Notes under the pieces: model-generated
The model's database searches: none
Told to the model about the DNA's origin: nothing
The model's input: the letters and a program-made list of their open reading frames with translations, nothing else
Shown: piece by piece, positions 29,886 through 39,636 of the stretch
Layout of the letters: the number at the start of each line of letters is the position of its first letter
How positions within the stretch are numbered: position 1 is the stretch's first letter
Translations under genes and position numbers: made by a program
Origin: Kiritimatiellia bacterium
Lineage (GTDB): Bacteria > Verrucomicrobiota > Kiritimatiellia > RFP12 > UBA1067
DNA length: 40,470 nucleotides
Direction: 5' to 3'
Assembly: GCA_017405115.1 (NCBI GenBank)
Contig: JAFRBA010000266.1
Coordinates: 1 to 40,470 of the forward strand

Positions 29886-31052
29886 ATGAAGATAAAGTCT
29901 GTAGGCACGTTCGTCGTCGACTGCTTCCGCACCAACTGGGTGTTCGTGAAGGTGACGACCGACGAGGGCGTCGCGGGAATCGGAGAGGGCACTCTCGAAT
30001 ACAAGGAGAACGCGCTCGTCGGCGCCGTCAGGGACCTCGAGCACGCGCTTGTGGGCAAGGACCCGTTCGACACCGCGTGGATATGGCACGAGAACTACCG
30101 CGACGCCTACTGGCGCGGCGGGCCGGTGCTCATGAGCGCGCTTTCCGCCGTCGACATGGCGCTCTGGGACATAAAGGGCAAGGCGCTGGGAGTGCCGTGC
30201 TGGAAGCTCATCGGCGGCAAGTGCCGCGATGGCGTTCCGTGCTACGCCAACTGCTGGTTCTCCGGGGCGAAGGAGCCGGAGGAGTTCGCAGAGAAGGCCG
30301 CCGCGGCCGTCGAGCGCGGCTTCAGGGGGCTCAAGTGGGACCCATTCGGGAAAAACTACCGGCAGCTTCCGCCGGCCGACTTCAAAAAGGCAATGAGGTG
30401 CGTGGCGGCTGTCAGGGAGGCCGTCGATGGGAAGGCGGAGATACTCATCGAGTGCCACGGCCGCTTCGACGTTCCCACGGCGATCCGCGTCTGCAATGCG
30501 CTGGGGGAGTTCGACCCGTACTGGGTCGAGGAGCCCGTGATCCCCGACACGATGCGCGCGCTTGCCGACGTCAGGAGCCGCGTGCAGGTTCCGATAGCGT
30601 GCGGCGAGAGACTCTACACCACGCAGCAGGTCCTGGATGCGATAGAGCTGCGCTGCTGCGACTACCTGCAGCCCGATTCGTCTCATGCCGGCGGCATAAC
30701 CGCGATGAAGGAAATCGCGGCCCTGTGCGACGCGCACCACATTCCGTTCTGCGCGCACAACCCGTCCGGCCCGGTGGCGAACGCCGTGACCCTGGCCCTC
30801 GGCGTCTCGACCCCGGGGTACTGCATCCACGAAACGCTCTTCGACGACGTGCCGTGGCGCAGGGACGTGGTAGACGAGGACGTCATGTTCGCCGACGGGC
30901 TGATGTATCCGTCCGACCGGCCGGGGCTGGGCATCGAGCTTGACGAGCAGGCCGCGGCCGCGCATCCCAAGGCCGACCACTGGCTGCGCCACTACGCGGG
31001 CACCCTGACCAACGTGCGCCCCTCGGACAGCGCGCCATACTACCACGGATAG
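29886..31052 (+). CDS. Enolase-superfamily sugar-acid dehydratase, DgoD-like
   Basis: A 388-residue mandelate racemase/muconate lactonizing enzyme relative. The N-terminal capping domain includes VFVKVTTDEGVAGIGEG and YWRGGPVLMSALSAVDMALW, followed by DIKGKALGVPCWKLIGG. The barrel has the catalytic strand GLKWDPFG, metal ligands in ILIECHGRFD, WVEEP and ACGERLYT, and a catalytic-His region CAHNPSGPVANA preceded by LQPDSSHAGGIT. The layout is closest to galactonate dehydratase and relatives, which turn aldonates into 2-keto-3-deoxy acids. Within this window it fits uronate or aldonate catabolism with UxaC. The exact sugar acid cannot be read from sequence. Confidence 0.85.
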   Translation: MKIKSVGTFVVDCFRTNWVFVKVTTDEGVAGIGEGTLEYKENALVGAVRDLEHALVGKDPFDTAWIWHENYRDAYWRGGPVLMSALSAVDMALWDIKGKALGVPCWKLIGGKCRDGVPCYANCWFSGAKEPEEFAEKAAAAVERGFRGLKWDPFGKNYRQLPPADFKKAMRCVAAVREAVDGKAEILIECHGRFDVPTAIRVCNALGEFDPYWVEEPVIPDTMRALADVRSRVQVPIACGERLYTTQQVLDAIELRCCDYLQPDSSHAGGITAMKEIAALCDAHHIPFCAHNPSGPVANAVTLALGVSTPGYCIHETLFDDVPWRRDVVDEDVMFADGLMYPSDRPGLGIELDEQAAAAHPKADHWLRHYAGTLTNVRPSDSAPYYHG

Positions 31053-31078
31053 CCGGCGGACGCTCCGTCGCCCGCCAT

Positions 31079-32644
31079 CTACAGATGTTCGGCCGCGCAA
31101 TCGACGAGATGGCGTGTCTCCGAATCGAACGACAGGCCGATGAGCCATATCGGCTTGCCGGACGCCAGATACGGAGCGGCATAGTTCTTGGTGCGTATCT
31201 GAGCGAATGCCTTGTCAACGGGCTCGTCAACTTTCAGTTCAAAGATAAACGTGCCGACGGCATGGTTTGCGACGACATCCGCGCGCCCGTTTGCCTGCAC
31301 ATCCTCCATCGTAAAGCGGAAGCCGCAGCTTGCGAGAAGGAACGCGAGGCAACGTCCATATGAGTTCTCGTGCACGCGCACCTCGGTCGTTCCGTACGCC
31401 ATGGCCGCATACAGCGCCTTGAGTCCTACGAAGAAATCGTCCCACTCGCAACAGATGAGCCGAGCTCCGAGGTCGGCCGCCCATTCCACGTCCTTGTCGG
31501 CTGCGACACCAGCCATCAAGAGATTCAAGTCCTGTCGCACTTCCTCGTCTGGGACACCCAGGGTGTAAAGCCCATCGGCATAGTCCTTGATGGTTAGATA
31601 ACCGGTCTGGTAGAGCATTCCGATCGGCTTGAGGTTGGCGAGGTCGGTGACATCAAACGCACGTTCCGTCACGCGTCGCGTCGCGTCCGGGTCTATCGCC
31701 AGCATATCCCAGCGCTTCAGGCTTTTCATCAGCGTCGATGCGCGGCCTGTGGACGACCATGTGGCAGAGAACGAGCGTTCTTTCTTGTAGAGCGTAAGTG
31801 CCACGGAAATGGGATTGTACACCGTAGTCGGATCTGACTTCGCGAAACGGAAGCCGTTGTACCATCGTTTCATCTCAGCGCGGTACTCATCGTATGGCTT
31901 ACCCATCTTCTCCGCATGGGCGCGCAGATGCTCGTCGAAGTTCGCGGTCAGCTCTTCCTCGGTGTATCCGAGCATGAGCGCGTATTCGTCGTCTTGCGAC
32001 ACGTCCACGATGTTGTTCAGCGTGGAGAACACGGACATCTTCGTGAATTTCGACACGCCCGTCATCATGAGGAAGCGTATCGCGCCCGTCCGCGTTTTCA
32101 TCTGGCTGTAGAACGCGGACATCCTGTCGCGTATGGCGTTCGCGAGCGCAATGTCATCCAGCGCATGGGAGACAGGCGCGTCGTATTCGTCGATGAGCAC
32201 TACTGTCCCGTTGCCATCGTTTGCGGCGGAAAGTTCATCGATGGCATTGCCGAAATTGTCACTTGGCAGCTTGGAGTCGTCATAGGAATATCCTGCGCGT
32301 TGAAGTCGTGTCTTTACATTTGACGCAAACGACCGCTCGAACGTCTCAAGGCTTGTGGCGTCGACATCCGCAAACTCGAAATGGAGCACAGGCCATTTTT
32401 GGCTCCAGTCCCAGTCTGTGTCGGCGATTGCGAGACCATCGAAGAGTTCACGCCGTCCAAGGAAAATCTCCTTCAGAGCCGTAATCATCAGCGACTTTCC
32501 GAAACGCCTCGGACGCGCCAGGAAATACAATTTTGTGCCGACAGTCGATATAAGGCGGTGGAAATACGCCGTCTTGTCGACATATATGCAACCGTCCTTG
32601 CGAAGGTCGGCGAAATCGCTTGTGGTTGTGGCTATCGGTCTCAT
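31079..32644 (-). CDS. AAA-ATPase-like / PD-(D/E)XK nuclease protein (DUF1703)
   Basis: A 521-residue protein of a family common in host-associated bacteria. It opens MRPIATTTSDFADLRKDGCI, then YVDKTAYFHRLI, with the P-loop RPRRFGKSLMITALKEIF at ~43-60. A Walker-B-like VVLIDEYDAPVSHA follows, then the GVSKFTKMSVFSTLNNI sensor-like block. The C-terminal PD-(D/E)XK_9 domain shows the nuclease strand FIFELKVDEPVDKA (E-x-K). The role is unproven; these genes multiply and behave like selfish or defence genes. The start at 32644 is set by a -10 box 7 nt upstream, removing 80 codons from the longest possible frame. It converges on the dehydratase gene. Confidence 0.9.
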   Translation of the reverse strand: MRPIATTTSDFADLRKDGCIYVDKTAYFHRLISTVGTKLYFLARPRRFGKSLMITALKEIFLGRRELFDGLAIADTDWDWSQKWPVLHFEFADVDATSLETFERSFASNVKTRLQRAGYSYDDSKLPSDNFGNAIDELSAANDGNGTVVLIDEYDAPVSHALDDIALANAIRDRMSAFYSQMKTRTGAIRFLMMTGVSKFTKMSVFSTLNNIVDVSQDDEYALMLGYTEEELTANFDEHLRAHAEKMGKPYDEYRAEMKRWYNGFRFAKSDPTTVYNPISVALTLYKKERSFSATWSSTGRASTLMKSLKRWDMLAIDPDATRRVTERAFDVTDLANLKPIGMLYQTGYLTIKDYADGLYTLGVPDEEVRQDLNLLMAGVAADKDVEWAADLGARLICCEWDDFFVGLKALYAAMAYGTTEVRVHENSYGRCLAFLLASCGFRFTMEDVQANGRADVVANHAVGTFIFELKVDEPVDKAFAQIRTKNYAAPYLASGKPIWLIGLSFDSETRHLVDCAAEHL

Positions 32645-32651
32645 GCTCCAT

Positions 32652-32660
32652 ATTATAGCA
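32652..32660 (-). promoter_or_regulatory. Extended -10 promoter of the DUF1703 gene, leaderless
   Basis: On the - strand TGC-TATAAT (32660-32652) is followed after 7 nt by the ATG at 32644. Confidence 0.75.
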
Positions 32661-32796
32661 TAATTCTCGGATTGCTGGCGTTTACGACATGACTCGCTAT
32701 TCGCTTGTGAGTTCCGTAGAAGAAGAGCGATGAGATGGGGTGAGAAGGCAGAGTGAATTTTTGGCAGAGGTGCCTTGGCCATAGGGCGGGGAAATA

Positions 32797-32805
32797 TGGT
32801 ATAAT
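32797..32805 (+). promoter_or_regulatory. Extended -10 promoter of the rpiB-glyA operon
   Basis: TGG-TATAAT at 32797-32805. The leader is ~33 nt and carries CAGGAG at 7-nt spacing before the ATG at 32845, so this is a leadered transcript, unlike many neighbours. Confidence 0.75.
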
Positions 32806-32844
32806 TACCACTTGAAGAACTGTCCATAAACCACAGGAGAAGCA

Positions 32845-34524
32845 ATGAGGATTGCCATCGCATCAGACCACGGCGGATTCGCAATGAAGTCCGCCATCAT
32901 AGAATCCATCTCCGGAGAGCACGAGGTCCAGGACCTCGGCCCGGCGTCCGGCGAGCCATGCGACTATCCAGACTATGCGATTCCAGTGGCGAAGGCCGTG
33001 GCGTCCGGCGCCGCCGACTTCGGCGTCCTGGTGTGCCGCAGCGGGATCGGCATGTCGATGACCGCGAACAGGTTCCAGAACATTCGCGCCACGATCTGCG
33101 CCACGGTCGAGCAGGCCCAGGTGACGCGCCGCCACAACGACGCCAACGTCCTCTGCCTCGGGGCGGACAACACCGCGACCGACAAGGCGCTCGAGATCCT
33201 CCGCGCATTCGTCTCCACTCCGGCGGACGGTGACGCGCGCCATGTCCGCCGCCGCTGGAAGCTCGAGCGCGCCCAGAGGCTGTCGGACTGCTCCGGCCTC
33301 ATGCGCGACGACCCGGAGGTGTTCGCCGCGATAGAGGCGCAGACGCGCCAGGAGGACGCGGAGATAAACCTGATCGCGTCCGAGAACACGTCTTCGCGCG
33401 CTTGCCGCGAGGCGGCCGGGAGCGTCCTCATGAACAAGTACGCCGAGGGCTATCCGGGCAAGCGCTGGTATTCGGGCTGCCTGCCGGTGGACGCGGCGGA
33501 GGAGCTTGCGCGGACGCGCGCATGCAGGCTCTTCGGCGCCGAGCACGCCAACGTGCAGCCCCACTGCGGCAGCGCCGCCAACATGGCGGTGTACTTCGCG
33601 ACGATCAAGCCCGGCGACACCATCATGTCGCTGAGCCTCGACCAGGGCGGCCACCTCTCGCATGGGTCGCCGGTCAACTTCTCCGGGAAGATATACAACA
33701 TCGTCCCGTACACCGTCGACCAGAAGACCGAGATGCTCGACTACGACGCCATCGAGCGCCAGGCGCTAGAGGTGAGGCCGAAGATTCTCCTCACCGGCGC
33801 CTCCGCGTACCCGCGCACCATAGACTTCGCGCGCATACGCGAGATCTGCGACAAGGCCGGCTGCATAATGATGGTGGACATGGCGCACATCGCCGGTCTC
33901 GTGGCGGGCGGCGCGCACCCCTCGCCCGTGCCGTATGCGGACTTCGTGACGACCACCACCCACAAGACCCTCGGCGGCCCGCGCGGCGGCATGGTGCTCT
34001 GCAAGGAGAAGTACGCCAAGGTGATAGACTCCGCCGTCTTCCCGGGGATGCAGGGCGGCCCGCTCGAGAACATCATCGCCGCCAAGGCGGTCTGCTTCCG
34101 CGAGTGGATGAGCGACGAGAAGAAGGGCTATGCGCAGCAGGTCGTGAAGAACTGCGCCGTCATGTGCGGCACCGTGCAGGGCCGCGGGTACAGGATCGTG
34201 TCCGGCGGCACCGACAACCACCTCTTCCTCGTCGACGTCAAGAAGTCGAAGGGGATCACGGGCAAGGACGCCGCCGCCGCGCTCGACGCCGCCGGCATCA
34301 TCGTCAACAAGAACACCATCCCCTTCGACACGGAGAGCCCGTTCAGGACCTCCGGCATCCGCGTCGGCACTGCGTCGGCCACGACGCGCGGCATGAAGGA
34401 GCCCGAGATGGAGAAGATCGGCACGTGGATCGCGGACGTGCTGGACGACATCACGGACACGTCGGTGCAGCAGCGCGTGAAGCGCGAGGCGGCGGAGCTC
34501 GTCGCCGGCTTCCCGGTGCCGTGA
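32845..34524 (+). CDS. Fused ribose-5-phosphate isomerase B and serine hydroxymethyltransferase
   Basis: 559 residues with two complete enzymes in one frame. Residues 1-~145 are Rpi[14 protein letters not shown] at the start, the [13 protein letters not shown] phosphate loop with its catalytic Cys, and [13 protein letters not shown]. Residues ~150-559 are SHMT (GlyA): [49 protein letters not shown] and the PLP lysine in [14 protein letters not shown], then [11 protein letters not shown]...SGIRVGT. RpiB interconverts ribose-5-P and ribulose-5-P; SHMT makes glycine and methylene-THF from serine. Both feed nucleotide synthesis, which would rationalise the fusion. Motifs in both parts are intact and no internal Shine-Dalgarno is obvious. 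A serine acetyltransferase follows 49 nt later. Confidence 0.93.
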   Translation: MRIAIASDHGGFAMKSAIIESISGEHEVQDLGPASGEPCDYPDYAIPVAKAVASGAADFGVLVCRSGIGMSMTANRFQNIRATICATVEQAQVTRRHNDANVLCLGADNTATDKALEILRAFVSTPADGDARHVRRRWKLERAQRLSDCSGLMRDDPEVFAAIEAQTRQEDAEINLIASENTSSRACREAAGSVLMNKYAEGYPGKRWYSGCLPVDAAEELARTRACRLFGAEHANVQPHCGSAANMAVYFATIKPGDTIMSLSLDQGGHLSHGSPVNFSGKIYNIVPYTVDQKTEMLDYDAIERQALEVRPKILLTGASAYPRTIDFARIREICDKAGCIMMVDMAHIAGLVAGGAHPSPVPYADFVTTTTHKTLGGPRGGMVLCKEKYAKVIDSAVFPGMQGGPLENIIAAKAVCFREWMSDEKKGYAQQVVKNCAVMCGTVQGRGYRIVSGGTDNHLFLVDVKKSKGITGKDAAAALDAAGIIVNKNTIPFDTESPFRTSGIRVGTASATTRGMKEPEMEKIGTWIADVLDDITDTSVQQRVKREAAELVAGFPVP

Positions 34525-34573
34525 CCCACGCCATGACTCGCCCCGGCGCATACATGGAACACCGCTTCGAAAC

Positions 34574-35317
34574 ATGACACTGCCCCAGAGAGTGGAAAAG
34601 ATCGTCCGCCGCGGGCTCGCCGTGCTGCACCCCTGCGTGTACGGCGAACTGGGGGCGGCGAACGCAGTCCGGGAGCTCGAGGCGGACCTGGAGCGCGAGA
34701 TCGCTCTGCTGATGACCGCCGCCGACGCAAAGCGCATCGCGGCGGACTTCGTGGCTGCGCTTCCCGAGGTCAGGCGCCTCGTCGAGACGGACGTCGTGGC
34801 GGCCTACGAGGGCGACCCCGCGGCAACCAGCCGCATGGAGGTCGTGATGGCCTATCCGGGCCTCTATGCCGTGACGGTGCACCGGCTGGCGCACGAGCTC
34901 TACCGCGCCGGGGTGCCGATCATCCCGCGCGTCATGTCGGAGCTGGCCCATTCCAAGACCGGCATAGACATTCACCCAGGCGCGACAATAGGCGAGCGCT
35001 TCTTCATCGACCACGGAACCGGCGTTGTCATCGGCGAGACCACCGTCATAGGGCGCAACGTGCGGCTCTACCAGGGCGTGACGCTCGGCGGCCTGTCGTT
35101 CGACAAGGACGAGAAGGGTGTCCTCGTGAAGGGACTGAAGCGGCATCCGAACATAGAGGACAACGTGGTCATCTACGCGAACGCGACGATCCTCGGCGGA
35201 GGGACCGTCATCGGACACGACTCCGAGATCGGCGGAAACGTCTGGCTGAAGGACTCGGTACCTCCGAATTCGCGGGTCTACAACAGGCCGCCGGCGCCGG
35301 CGATCAAGACGAAATGA
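34574..35317 (+). CDS. cysE: Serine O-acetyltransferase (EpsC/CysE)
   Basis: A 247-residue transferase of the EpsC branch. It acetylates serine from acetyl-CoA to give O-acetylserine for cysteine synthesis. An N-terminal helical domain (~1-110) is followed by the left-handed beta-helix hexapeptide repeats: [20 protein letters not shown], then [20 protein letters not shown], with the catalytic His in IDHGTG and the QGVTLGG loop. It sits next to the SHMT fusion, linking serine use to sulphur assimilation. Its stop overlaps the next ATG (ATGA). There is no strong Shine-Dalgarno at this start. Confidence 0.93.
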   Translation: MTLPQRVEKIVRRGLAVLHPCVYGELGAANAVRELEADLEREIALLMTAADAKRIAADFVAALPEVRRLVETDVVAAYEGDPAATSRMEVVMAYPGLYAVTVHRLAHELYRAGVPIIPRVMSELAHSKTGIDIHPGATIGERFFIDHGTGVVIGETTVIGRNVRLYQGVTLGGLSFDKDEKGVLVKGLKRHPNIEDNVVIYANATILGGGTVIGHDSEIGGNVWLKDSVPPNSRVYNRPPAPAIKTK

Positions 35318-36261
35318 GCTGCCTTCTACTTGCGCTGGCAATCGACCTGACGCTTCTGCAAGAGGCCGTCGAGGTCTTCGCACCCGCGCTGGAAGTGTTC
35401 ATCGCGGCCGGGGAGCGCAGCCGCGCATACGACGAGTTCCAGCGCGAGATGGGGCGTGAGGACTCCAAGATGTCGCTCTCCGACGCCATTGAAGTGCTGG
35501 AGGTCATGGACAACCGGTTCTACTTCGACGAGGAAGGCTATCTCTGGTTCGACGACCGGTTCGTGCGTCCCGACGAGCGCCCGGCCATCGAGGCCGTGAG
35601 CCGTTTCTACCAAAAGCACTTCGCAGAAGAAGCGGCTAGGGAACGCGAGGAGGAGCGCAAGAAGACCGGCGCCGTGAAGAAGAAGCCCGCGCTCCCGGTC
35701 TTCCGCGGCTACGAGGCGGCGCGCTATCAGCAGTACGACGACCTGATCATCCGCTATGTGGAGGACTTCAACGCGCGTCGTGGCGAATGGGCCGCCGCGA
35801 CGCCGGACCAAGCGCGCGGCATCCACGACCTCAGGCCGGAGCTGGTGAAGGCGCAGATGATCGAGGAGACCGGCGGCGGAGACAGGCGGAGCCTCGCGGC
35901 CTGGATGGTCGACCCGCAGCAGGTAAACGTGCCCGGCGACTGGAGCCCCTACAAGGAGTCCCTGGGGCTGAAGAAGCCGACTCGCCGCAACGAGGGCACG
36001 AAGGAGCAGAACGTCCGGGCCGCAATCATGTTCCTCGCGCGCAAGGGCTTCGGGTCGTCCGGGCAGCCTGCGCAGAACCGCCCCTCGGGCAGGTTCGACG
36101 ACTGGTACACCGCGCTGGAACGCTACAACGGCCGCAGCGACGAGACACGCGACGGGCGGCTCTACCGCGACGTCTACGCCGAGCGGATAGTCCGCCGAGC
36201 CTTCGAGCCGAGGTCTTTCGTGCCGATCGCCATCACCGTGGCCGGGAAGGAGAGAAAATGA
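35314..36261 (+). CDS. Hypothetical protein A of a tandem pair (lysozyme-like outline)
   Basis: A 315-residue protein I do not recognise with confidence. A hydrophobic N-terminus ([20 protein letters not shown]) could be a poor signal or an anchor. The middle has a charged linker ([20 protein letters not shown]). The C-terminal half ([20 protein letters not shown]..., [35 protein letters not shown]) has the outline of a lysozyme/transglycosylase-like domain, with Glu in MIEETGG as a possible acid. The same architecture, diverged, is found in the next gene: a [13 protein letters not shown] strand, a DEFN-type helix and a KSFVVEES-like Glu. The pair overlaps by ATGA and is embedded between cysE and ychF. 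Confidence 0.6.
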   Translation: MSCLLLALAIDLTLLQEAVEVFAPALEVFIAAGERSRAYDEFQREMGREDSKMSLSDAIEVLEVMDNRFYFDEEGYLWFDDRFVRPDERPAIEAVSRFYQKHFAEEAAREREEERKKTGAVKKKPALPVFRGYEAARYQQYDDLIIRYVEDFNARRGEWAAATPDQARGIHDLRPELVKAQMIEETGGGDRRSLAAWMVDPQQVNVPGDWSPYKESLGLKKPTRRNEGTKEQNVRAAIMFLARKGFGSSGQPAQNRPSGRFDDWYTALERYNGRSDETRDGRLYRDVYAERIVRRAFEPRSFVPIAITVAGKERK

Positions 36262-37016
36262 GCGCGGGAATCCTTCTGGCCGCCGCGCTCAAGGTGCTGA
36301 CGGCGCTTGGCTCCCGTGGGGAGCTCTCGGAAGCCGTCGCGCCGCAGGAGGCTCAGGTCTTCGAAAGGGCCGGCCGGATAGTCTCCGCACAGAACGGACG
36401 CCGCGCGAAGTGGAACAAGTACCTCGACCTGATGGGGCTGCGCGAGTCGCGTCCCTCGCTTGCCGCCGTGCGGTATCGGCTCGCCGTCGGGCGCACGGTG
36501 TATTCTTTCACGGTGTACGGGCGGCTCTTCGTCGACATGCGGTTCGTGCGCGACGATGAGATGGCGGACGTGCTGGCGGTCGAGGGCATTTTCCGGGCGA
36601 TGCACGCGCGCAGCCCCTGGCGCGCGGAGGCGCTGCGCGACCCGCGGCTGGAGAAGATGACGCTCTGCGGGTACGAAGACGAACGGTTCGCCCGCCTCGA
36701 CGCGCCGCTGGCGCGCGTCGTGGACGAGTTCAACCGCGCCCGCGACGAGCGCGTGCACGAGCTTTCGCCGCGTTTCTTCAAGTCTTTCGTGGTAGAAGAG
36801 TCTTTCTGGAGTACGGCCGGGCTGTCCGAGGACGCCCTGCGTGCCGCGCTGAAGCGCCTTGCGGGTGCCGGCATGCGCGGGGGCGGCGGATTCTGCGGCT
36901 GGTACGGCGCCGTCCATAACGCATGCGGCGCGGACTTCGCGGAGCGGGTCGCCGCGCGCAGCAGCCATCCGGAGGTGTTTGTGCCCGCGAGGGCATGGAA
37001 GGAGAAGGTCAAATGA
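36258..37016 (+). CDS. Hypothetical protein B of a tandem pair
   Basis: A 252-residue paralogue of the preceding protein. Shared positions include an N-terminal hydrophobic helix, GRLFVDMRFVRDDEMADVLA (compare [20 protein letters not shown]), a VVDEFNRARDERVHELSPRF helix (compare [10 protein letters not shown]) and KSFVVEESFW (compare [10 protein letters not shown]). It lacks the Lys-rich linker and is 60 residues shorter. AAGGAGAG at good spacing supports the ATG at 36258, which overlaps the upstream stop. No family is recognised; a cell-wall-acting role for the pair is possible but unproven. Its stop overlaps the ychF ATG. Confidence 0.6.
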   Translation: MSAGILLAAALKVLTALGSRGELSEAVAPQEAQVFERAGRIVSAQNGRRAKWNKYLDLMGLRESRPSLAAVRYRLAVGRTVYSFTVYGRLFVDMRFVRDDEMADVLAVEGIFRAMHARSPWRAEALRDPRLEKMTLCGYEDERFARLDAPLARVVDEFNRARDERVHELSPRFFKSFVVEESFWSTAGLSEDALRAALKRLAGAGMRGGGGFCGWYGAVHNACGADFAERVAARSSHPEVFVPARAWKEKVK

Positions 37017-38131
37017 GTCTGTCGGTCGGCATAGTCGGTCTCCCCAACGTCGGGAAGTCCACTCTCTTCAACGCGCTTACGAAGCGGCAGCAGGCCGCGG
37101 CGGAGAACTACCCGTTCTGCACCATCGAGCCGAACAGCGCCGTCGTGGAGGTGTCGGATCCGCGGCTTGAGGAGCTGGCGAAGCTCGCGCACCCCGAGCA
37201 GATAATACGCGCGACCGTCGAGTTCACCGACATAGCCGGCCTCGTGAAGGGCGCGTCGAAGGGCGAGGGCCTCGGCAACAAGTTCCTCGCGAACATCCGC
37301 GAGTGCGACGCGATCCTCCACGTCGTGAGGTGCTTCGAGAACGACGACATCATCCACGTGCAGGAAGGCGGCAGCAAGGCCGCGCCCATCGACCCGGTCG
37401 GCGACGCGGAGGTGATCGAGACCGAGCTTGTCCTCGCCGACATGGAGCAGCTGCAGAAGCGCTACGAGCGCATCCGCAAGGAGGCGCAGGCGAAGCCGCC
37501 GCTGCGCCCCGAGGCGGAGGCCTGCGCGGCCCTGCTGAAGCACCTCGAGGATGGAAAGCCCGTGCGCACGTTCCCGCGCAAGGAGGGCGACCCCATCCTG
37601 CCGGTCCTGCGCGACCTGCATTTCCTAACCGACAAGCCGGTCATATACTGCGCGAACGTGGCGGACGACGACGTGACTGGCGCAGCGAATCCGCATGTCG
37701 CCGCCCTCAAGGCGTATGCGGACGGACAGGGCTGCGCGATGGTCGTGGTGTGCGCGCAGATGGAGGCCGACCTCGCCGGGCTCTCGGACGACGAGGCCAG
37801 GGAGTTCCTCCAGAGCTACGGGCTCGACGCCTCTTCGCTGGACCGCACGATCAAGCTGGCGTACGAGACCCTGGGCCTTGCGAGCTTCCTCACGGCCGGG
37901 CCGAAGGAGGTGCGGGCCTGGACTTTCCGGCGCGGATGGAAGGCGCCGAAGTGCGCCGGCGTCATCCACACGGACTTCGAGAAGGGCTTCATCCGCGCCC
38001 AGGTCGTCTCGTATGAGGACTACGTCAAGTACGGCGGCGAGTCCGGCGCAAGGGAGCACGGCGCGCTGCGTCCCGAAGGCAAGGAGTACGAGATGCGCGA
38101 CGGCGACGTCGTGGAGTTCCTCTTCAACTGA
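37013..38131 (+). CDS. ychF: Redox-regulated ATPase/GTPase YchF (OLA1 family)
   Basis: A 372-residue Obg-superfamily protein that prefers ATP over GTP and associates with ribosomes. It starts at MSLSVGIVGLPNVGKSTLFN with the P-loop at ~9-16, then the YPFCTIEPN switch, DIAGLVKGASKGEGLGNKFL as G3 region, the helical insertion (~120-200) and the C-terminal TGS domain (GPKEVRAWTFRRGWKAPKCA and VIHTDFEKGFIRAQVVSYED). The YCANVADDD segment replaces the usual NKxD, as in the family. GGAGAAGG precedes the ATG at 37013, which overlaps the previous gene by 4 nt. Confidence 0.95.
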   Translation: MSLSVGIVGLPNVGKSTLFNALTKRQQAAAENYPFCTIEPNSAVVEVSDPRLEELAKLAHPEQIIRATVEFTDIAGLVKGASKGEGLGNKFLANIRECDAILHVVRCFENDDIIHVQEGGSKAAPIDPVGDAEVIETELVLADMEQLQKRYERIRKEAQAKPPLRPEAEACAALLKHLEDGKPVRTFPRKEGDPILPVLRDLHFLTDKPVIYCANVADDDVTGAANPHVAALKAYADGQGCAMVVVCAQMEADLAGLSDDEAREFLQSYGLDASSLDRTIKLAYETLGLASFLTAGPKEVRAWTFRRGWKAPKCAGVIHTDFEKGFIRAQVVSYEDYVKYGGESGAREHGALRPEGKEYEMRDGDVVEFLFN

Positions 38132-38170
38132 TTCCAGCAGGCCGCGCATTTGAAACGGGGGCGCGGTTTT

Positions 38171-38179
38171 TGGTATAAT
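38171..38179 (+). promoter_or_regulatory. Extended -10 promoter of the V-ATPase B gene, leaderless
   Basis: TTTTTGG-TATAAT with TGG at 38171-38173 and TATAAT at 38174-38179. The ATG at 38187 is 7 nt downstream. It lies in the 55-nt gap after ychF. Confidence 0.8.
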
Positions 38180-38186
38180 CTACCCC

Positions 38187-39620
38187 ATGTTCAACAACAA
38201 GGTCTATCACAAGATCGACGCCCTGTCCGGGTCGGTCGCGACGCTGCGCGCCGACGGCGTCAGGTACGGCGAGATAGCGGAGGTGTCTTCCCGCGCGGGG
38301 ACTTCGCTCGCCCAGGTAATCAAGCTCGACGGCCCGAACGTCACCCTGCAGATTTTCGCCGGCGCGCGCGGCGTCGACACCTCGGCTAGCGTGCGCTTCC
38401 TGGGCGAGGCGATGAAGGTGCCTTTTTCCGACGCGCTGCTGGGCAGGGTCTTCACCGGGGCGTGCGAGCCTCGCGACGGCGGGCCGGCCGTAGAGGGCGA
38501 GATGTCGCCGATCGGCCAGCCGTCCGTCAACCCGGCGAAGCGAATCATGCCTCACGAGATGGTCCGCACGAACATCCCGATGATAGACATGTTCAACTCG
38601 CTCGTCAAGTCCCAGAAGCTGCCGATATTCGCCAAGGCCGGCGAGCCGTACAACGACCTGCTTGCGCGCATCGCCCTACAGGCCAACTCCGACATAATCA
38701 TCATCGGCGGCATGGGCCTGAAGCACGACGAGTACCTGAAGCTCCGCAACACGCTGGACTCTTCCGGCGCCCTCGCGAAGACCGTCATGTTCGTCCACAC
38801 CGCGGCAGACCCGACGGTCGAGTGCACTCTCGTGCCGGACGTCTCGCTCGCCGTCGCCGAGAAGTTCGCCCTCGCCGGCAAGGACGTCCTCGTGCTGCTT
38901 ACCGACATGACGTCCTTCGCCGACGCCCTGAAGGAGATCGCCATCACGATGGAGCAGATACCCTCCAACCGCGGCTACCCGGGCGACCTCTACTCGCAGC
39001 TCGCGTCCCGCTACGAGAAGGCGGTCGACTTCGACGGCGCCGGCTCGATCACCATCCTCGCGGTCACCACCATGCCGGGCGACGACGTGACGCACCCCGT
39101 GCCGGACAACACCGGCTACATCACCGAGGGCCAGTTCTACCTGCGCGGCGGCCGCATCGAGCCATTCGGGTCGCTTTCGCGCCTGAAGCAGCAGGTAAAC
39201 AAGGGCGTCGACCCGGGCAATTCCGACCAGCGCTCCTACCTCATGTCGAACGTCCTGGACGGCGCGACCGAGGGCCTGGACGACAAGGAGCTCCTGCGCC
39301 GCGCGAACACGACGCGCTACGACCACCGCACGCTCATGGACGCGATGATAAAGCTCTATGCGCAGTACAAGGAGACCGTCGAGAAGCAGTCGATGGGCTT
39401 CAAGATGTCCGCGTGGGACAAGAAGCTGCTCGGCTACGGCGCGGAGTTCGAGGAGAAGATGATGGACCTCTCGGTCAACATCGAGCTCATCGACGCGCTC
39501 GACCTCGGCTGGCGCATCCTGGCGGACAACTTCGACCGCTCCGAGGTGGGCATACCGTCAAAGCTGACCGACCGCTTCTGGCCGGCATACAAGTCGACAA
39601 AAGACAACGAAGGCAAGTAA
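38187..39620 (+). CDS. atpB: V-type ATP synthase subunit B
   Basis: 477 residues, the non-catalytic nucleotide-binding subunit of the V1/A1 head. The beta-barrel N-terminus is followed by [22 protein letters not shown]-like ([14 protein letters not shown]), [20 protein letters not shown] and a degenerate P-loop [14 protein letters not shown], as expected for B rather than [21 protein letters not shown] and [20 protein letters not shown] are strong hallmarks. The complex couples ATP to H+ or Na+ transport. Unusually, no other ATPase subunit is adjacent: ychF lies upstream and nagB downstream, and the gene has its own leaderless promoter. Confidence 0.95.
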   Translation: MFNNKVYHKIDALSGSVATLRADGVRYGEIAEVSSRAGTSLAQVIKLDGPNVTLQIFAGARGVDTSASVRFLGEAMKVPFSDALLGRVFTGACEPRDGGPAVEGEMSPIGQPSVNPAKRIMPHEMVRTNIPMIDMFNSLVKSQKLPIFAKAGEPYNDLLARIALQANSDIIIIGGMGLKHDEYLKLRNTLDSSGALAKTVMFVHTAADPTVECTLVPDVSLAVAEKFALAGKDVLVLLTDMTSFADALKEIAITMEQIPSNRGYPGDLYSQLASRYEKAVDFDGAGSITILAVTTMPGDDVTHPVPDNTGYITEGQFYLRGGRIEPFGSLSRLKQQVNKGVDPGNSDQRSYLMSNVLDGATEGLDDKELLRRANTTRYDHRTLMDAMIKLYAQYKETVEKQSMGFKMSAWDKKLLGYGAEFEEKMMDLSVNIELIDALDLGWRILADNFDRSEVGIPSKLTDRFWPAYKSTKDNEGK

Positions 39621-39636
39621 AGCCAGGGAGGCAACA

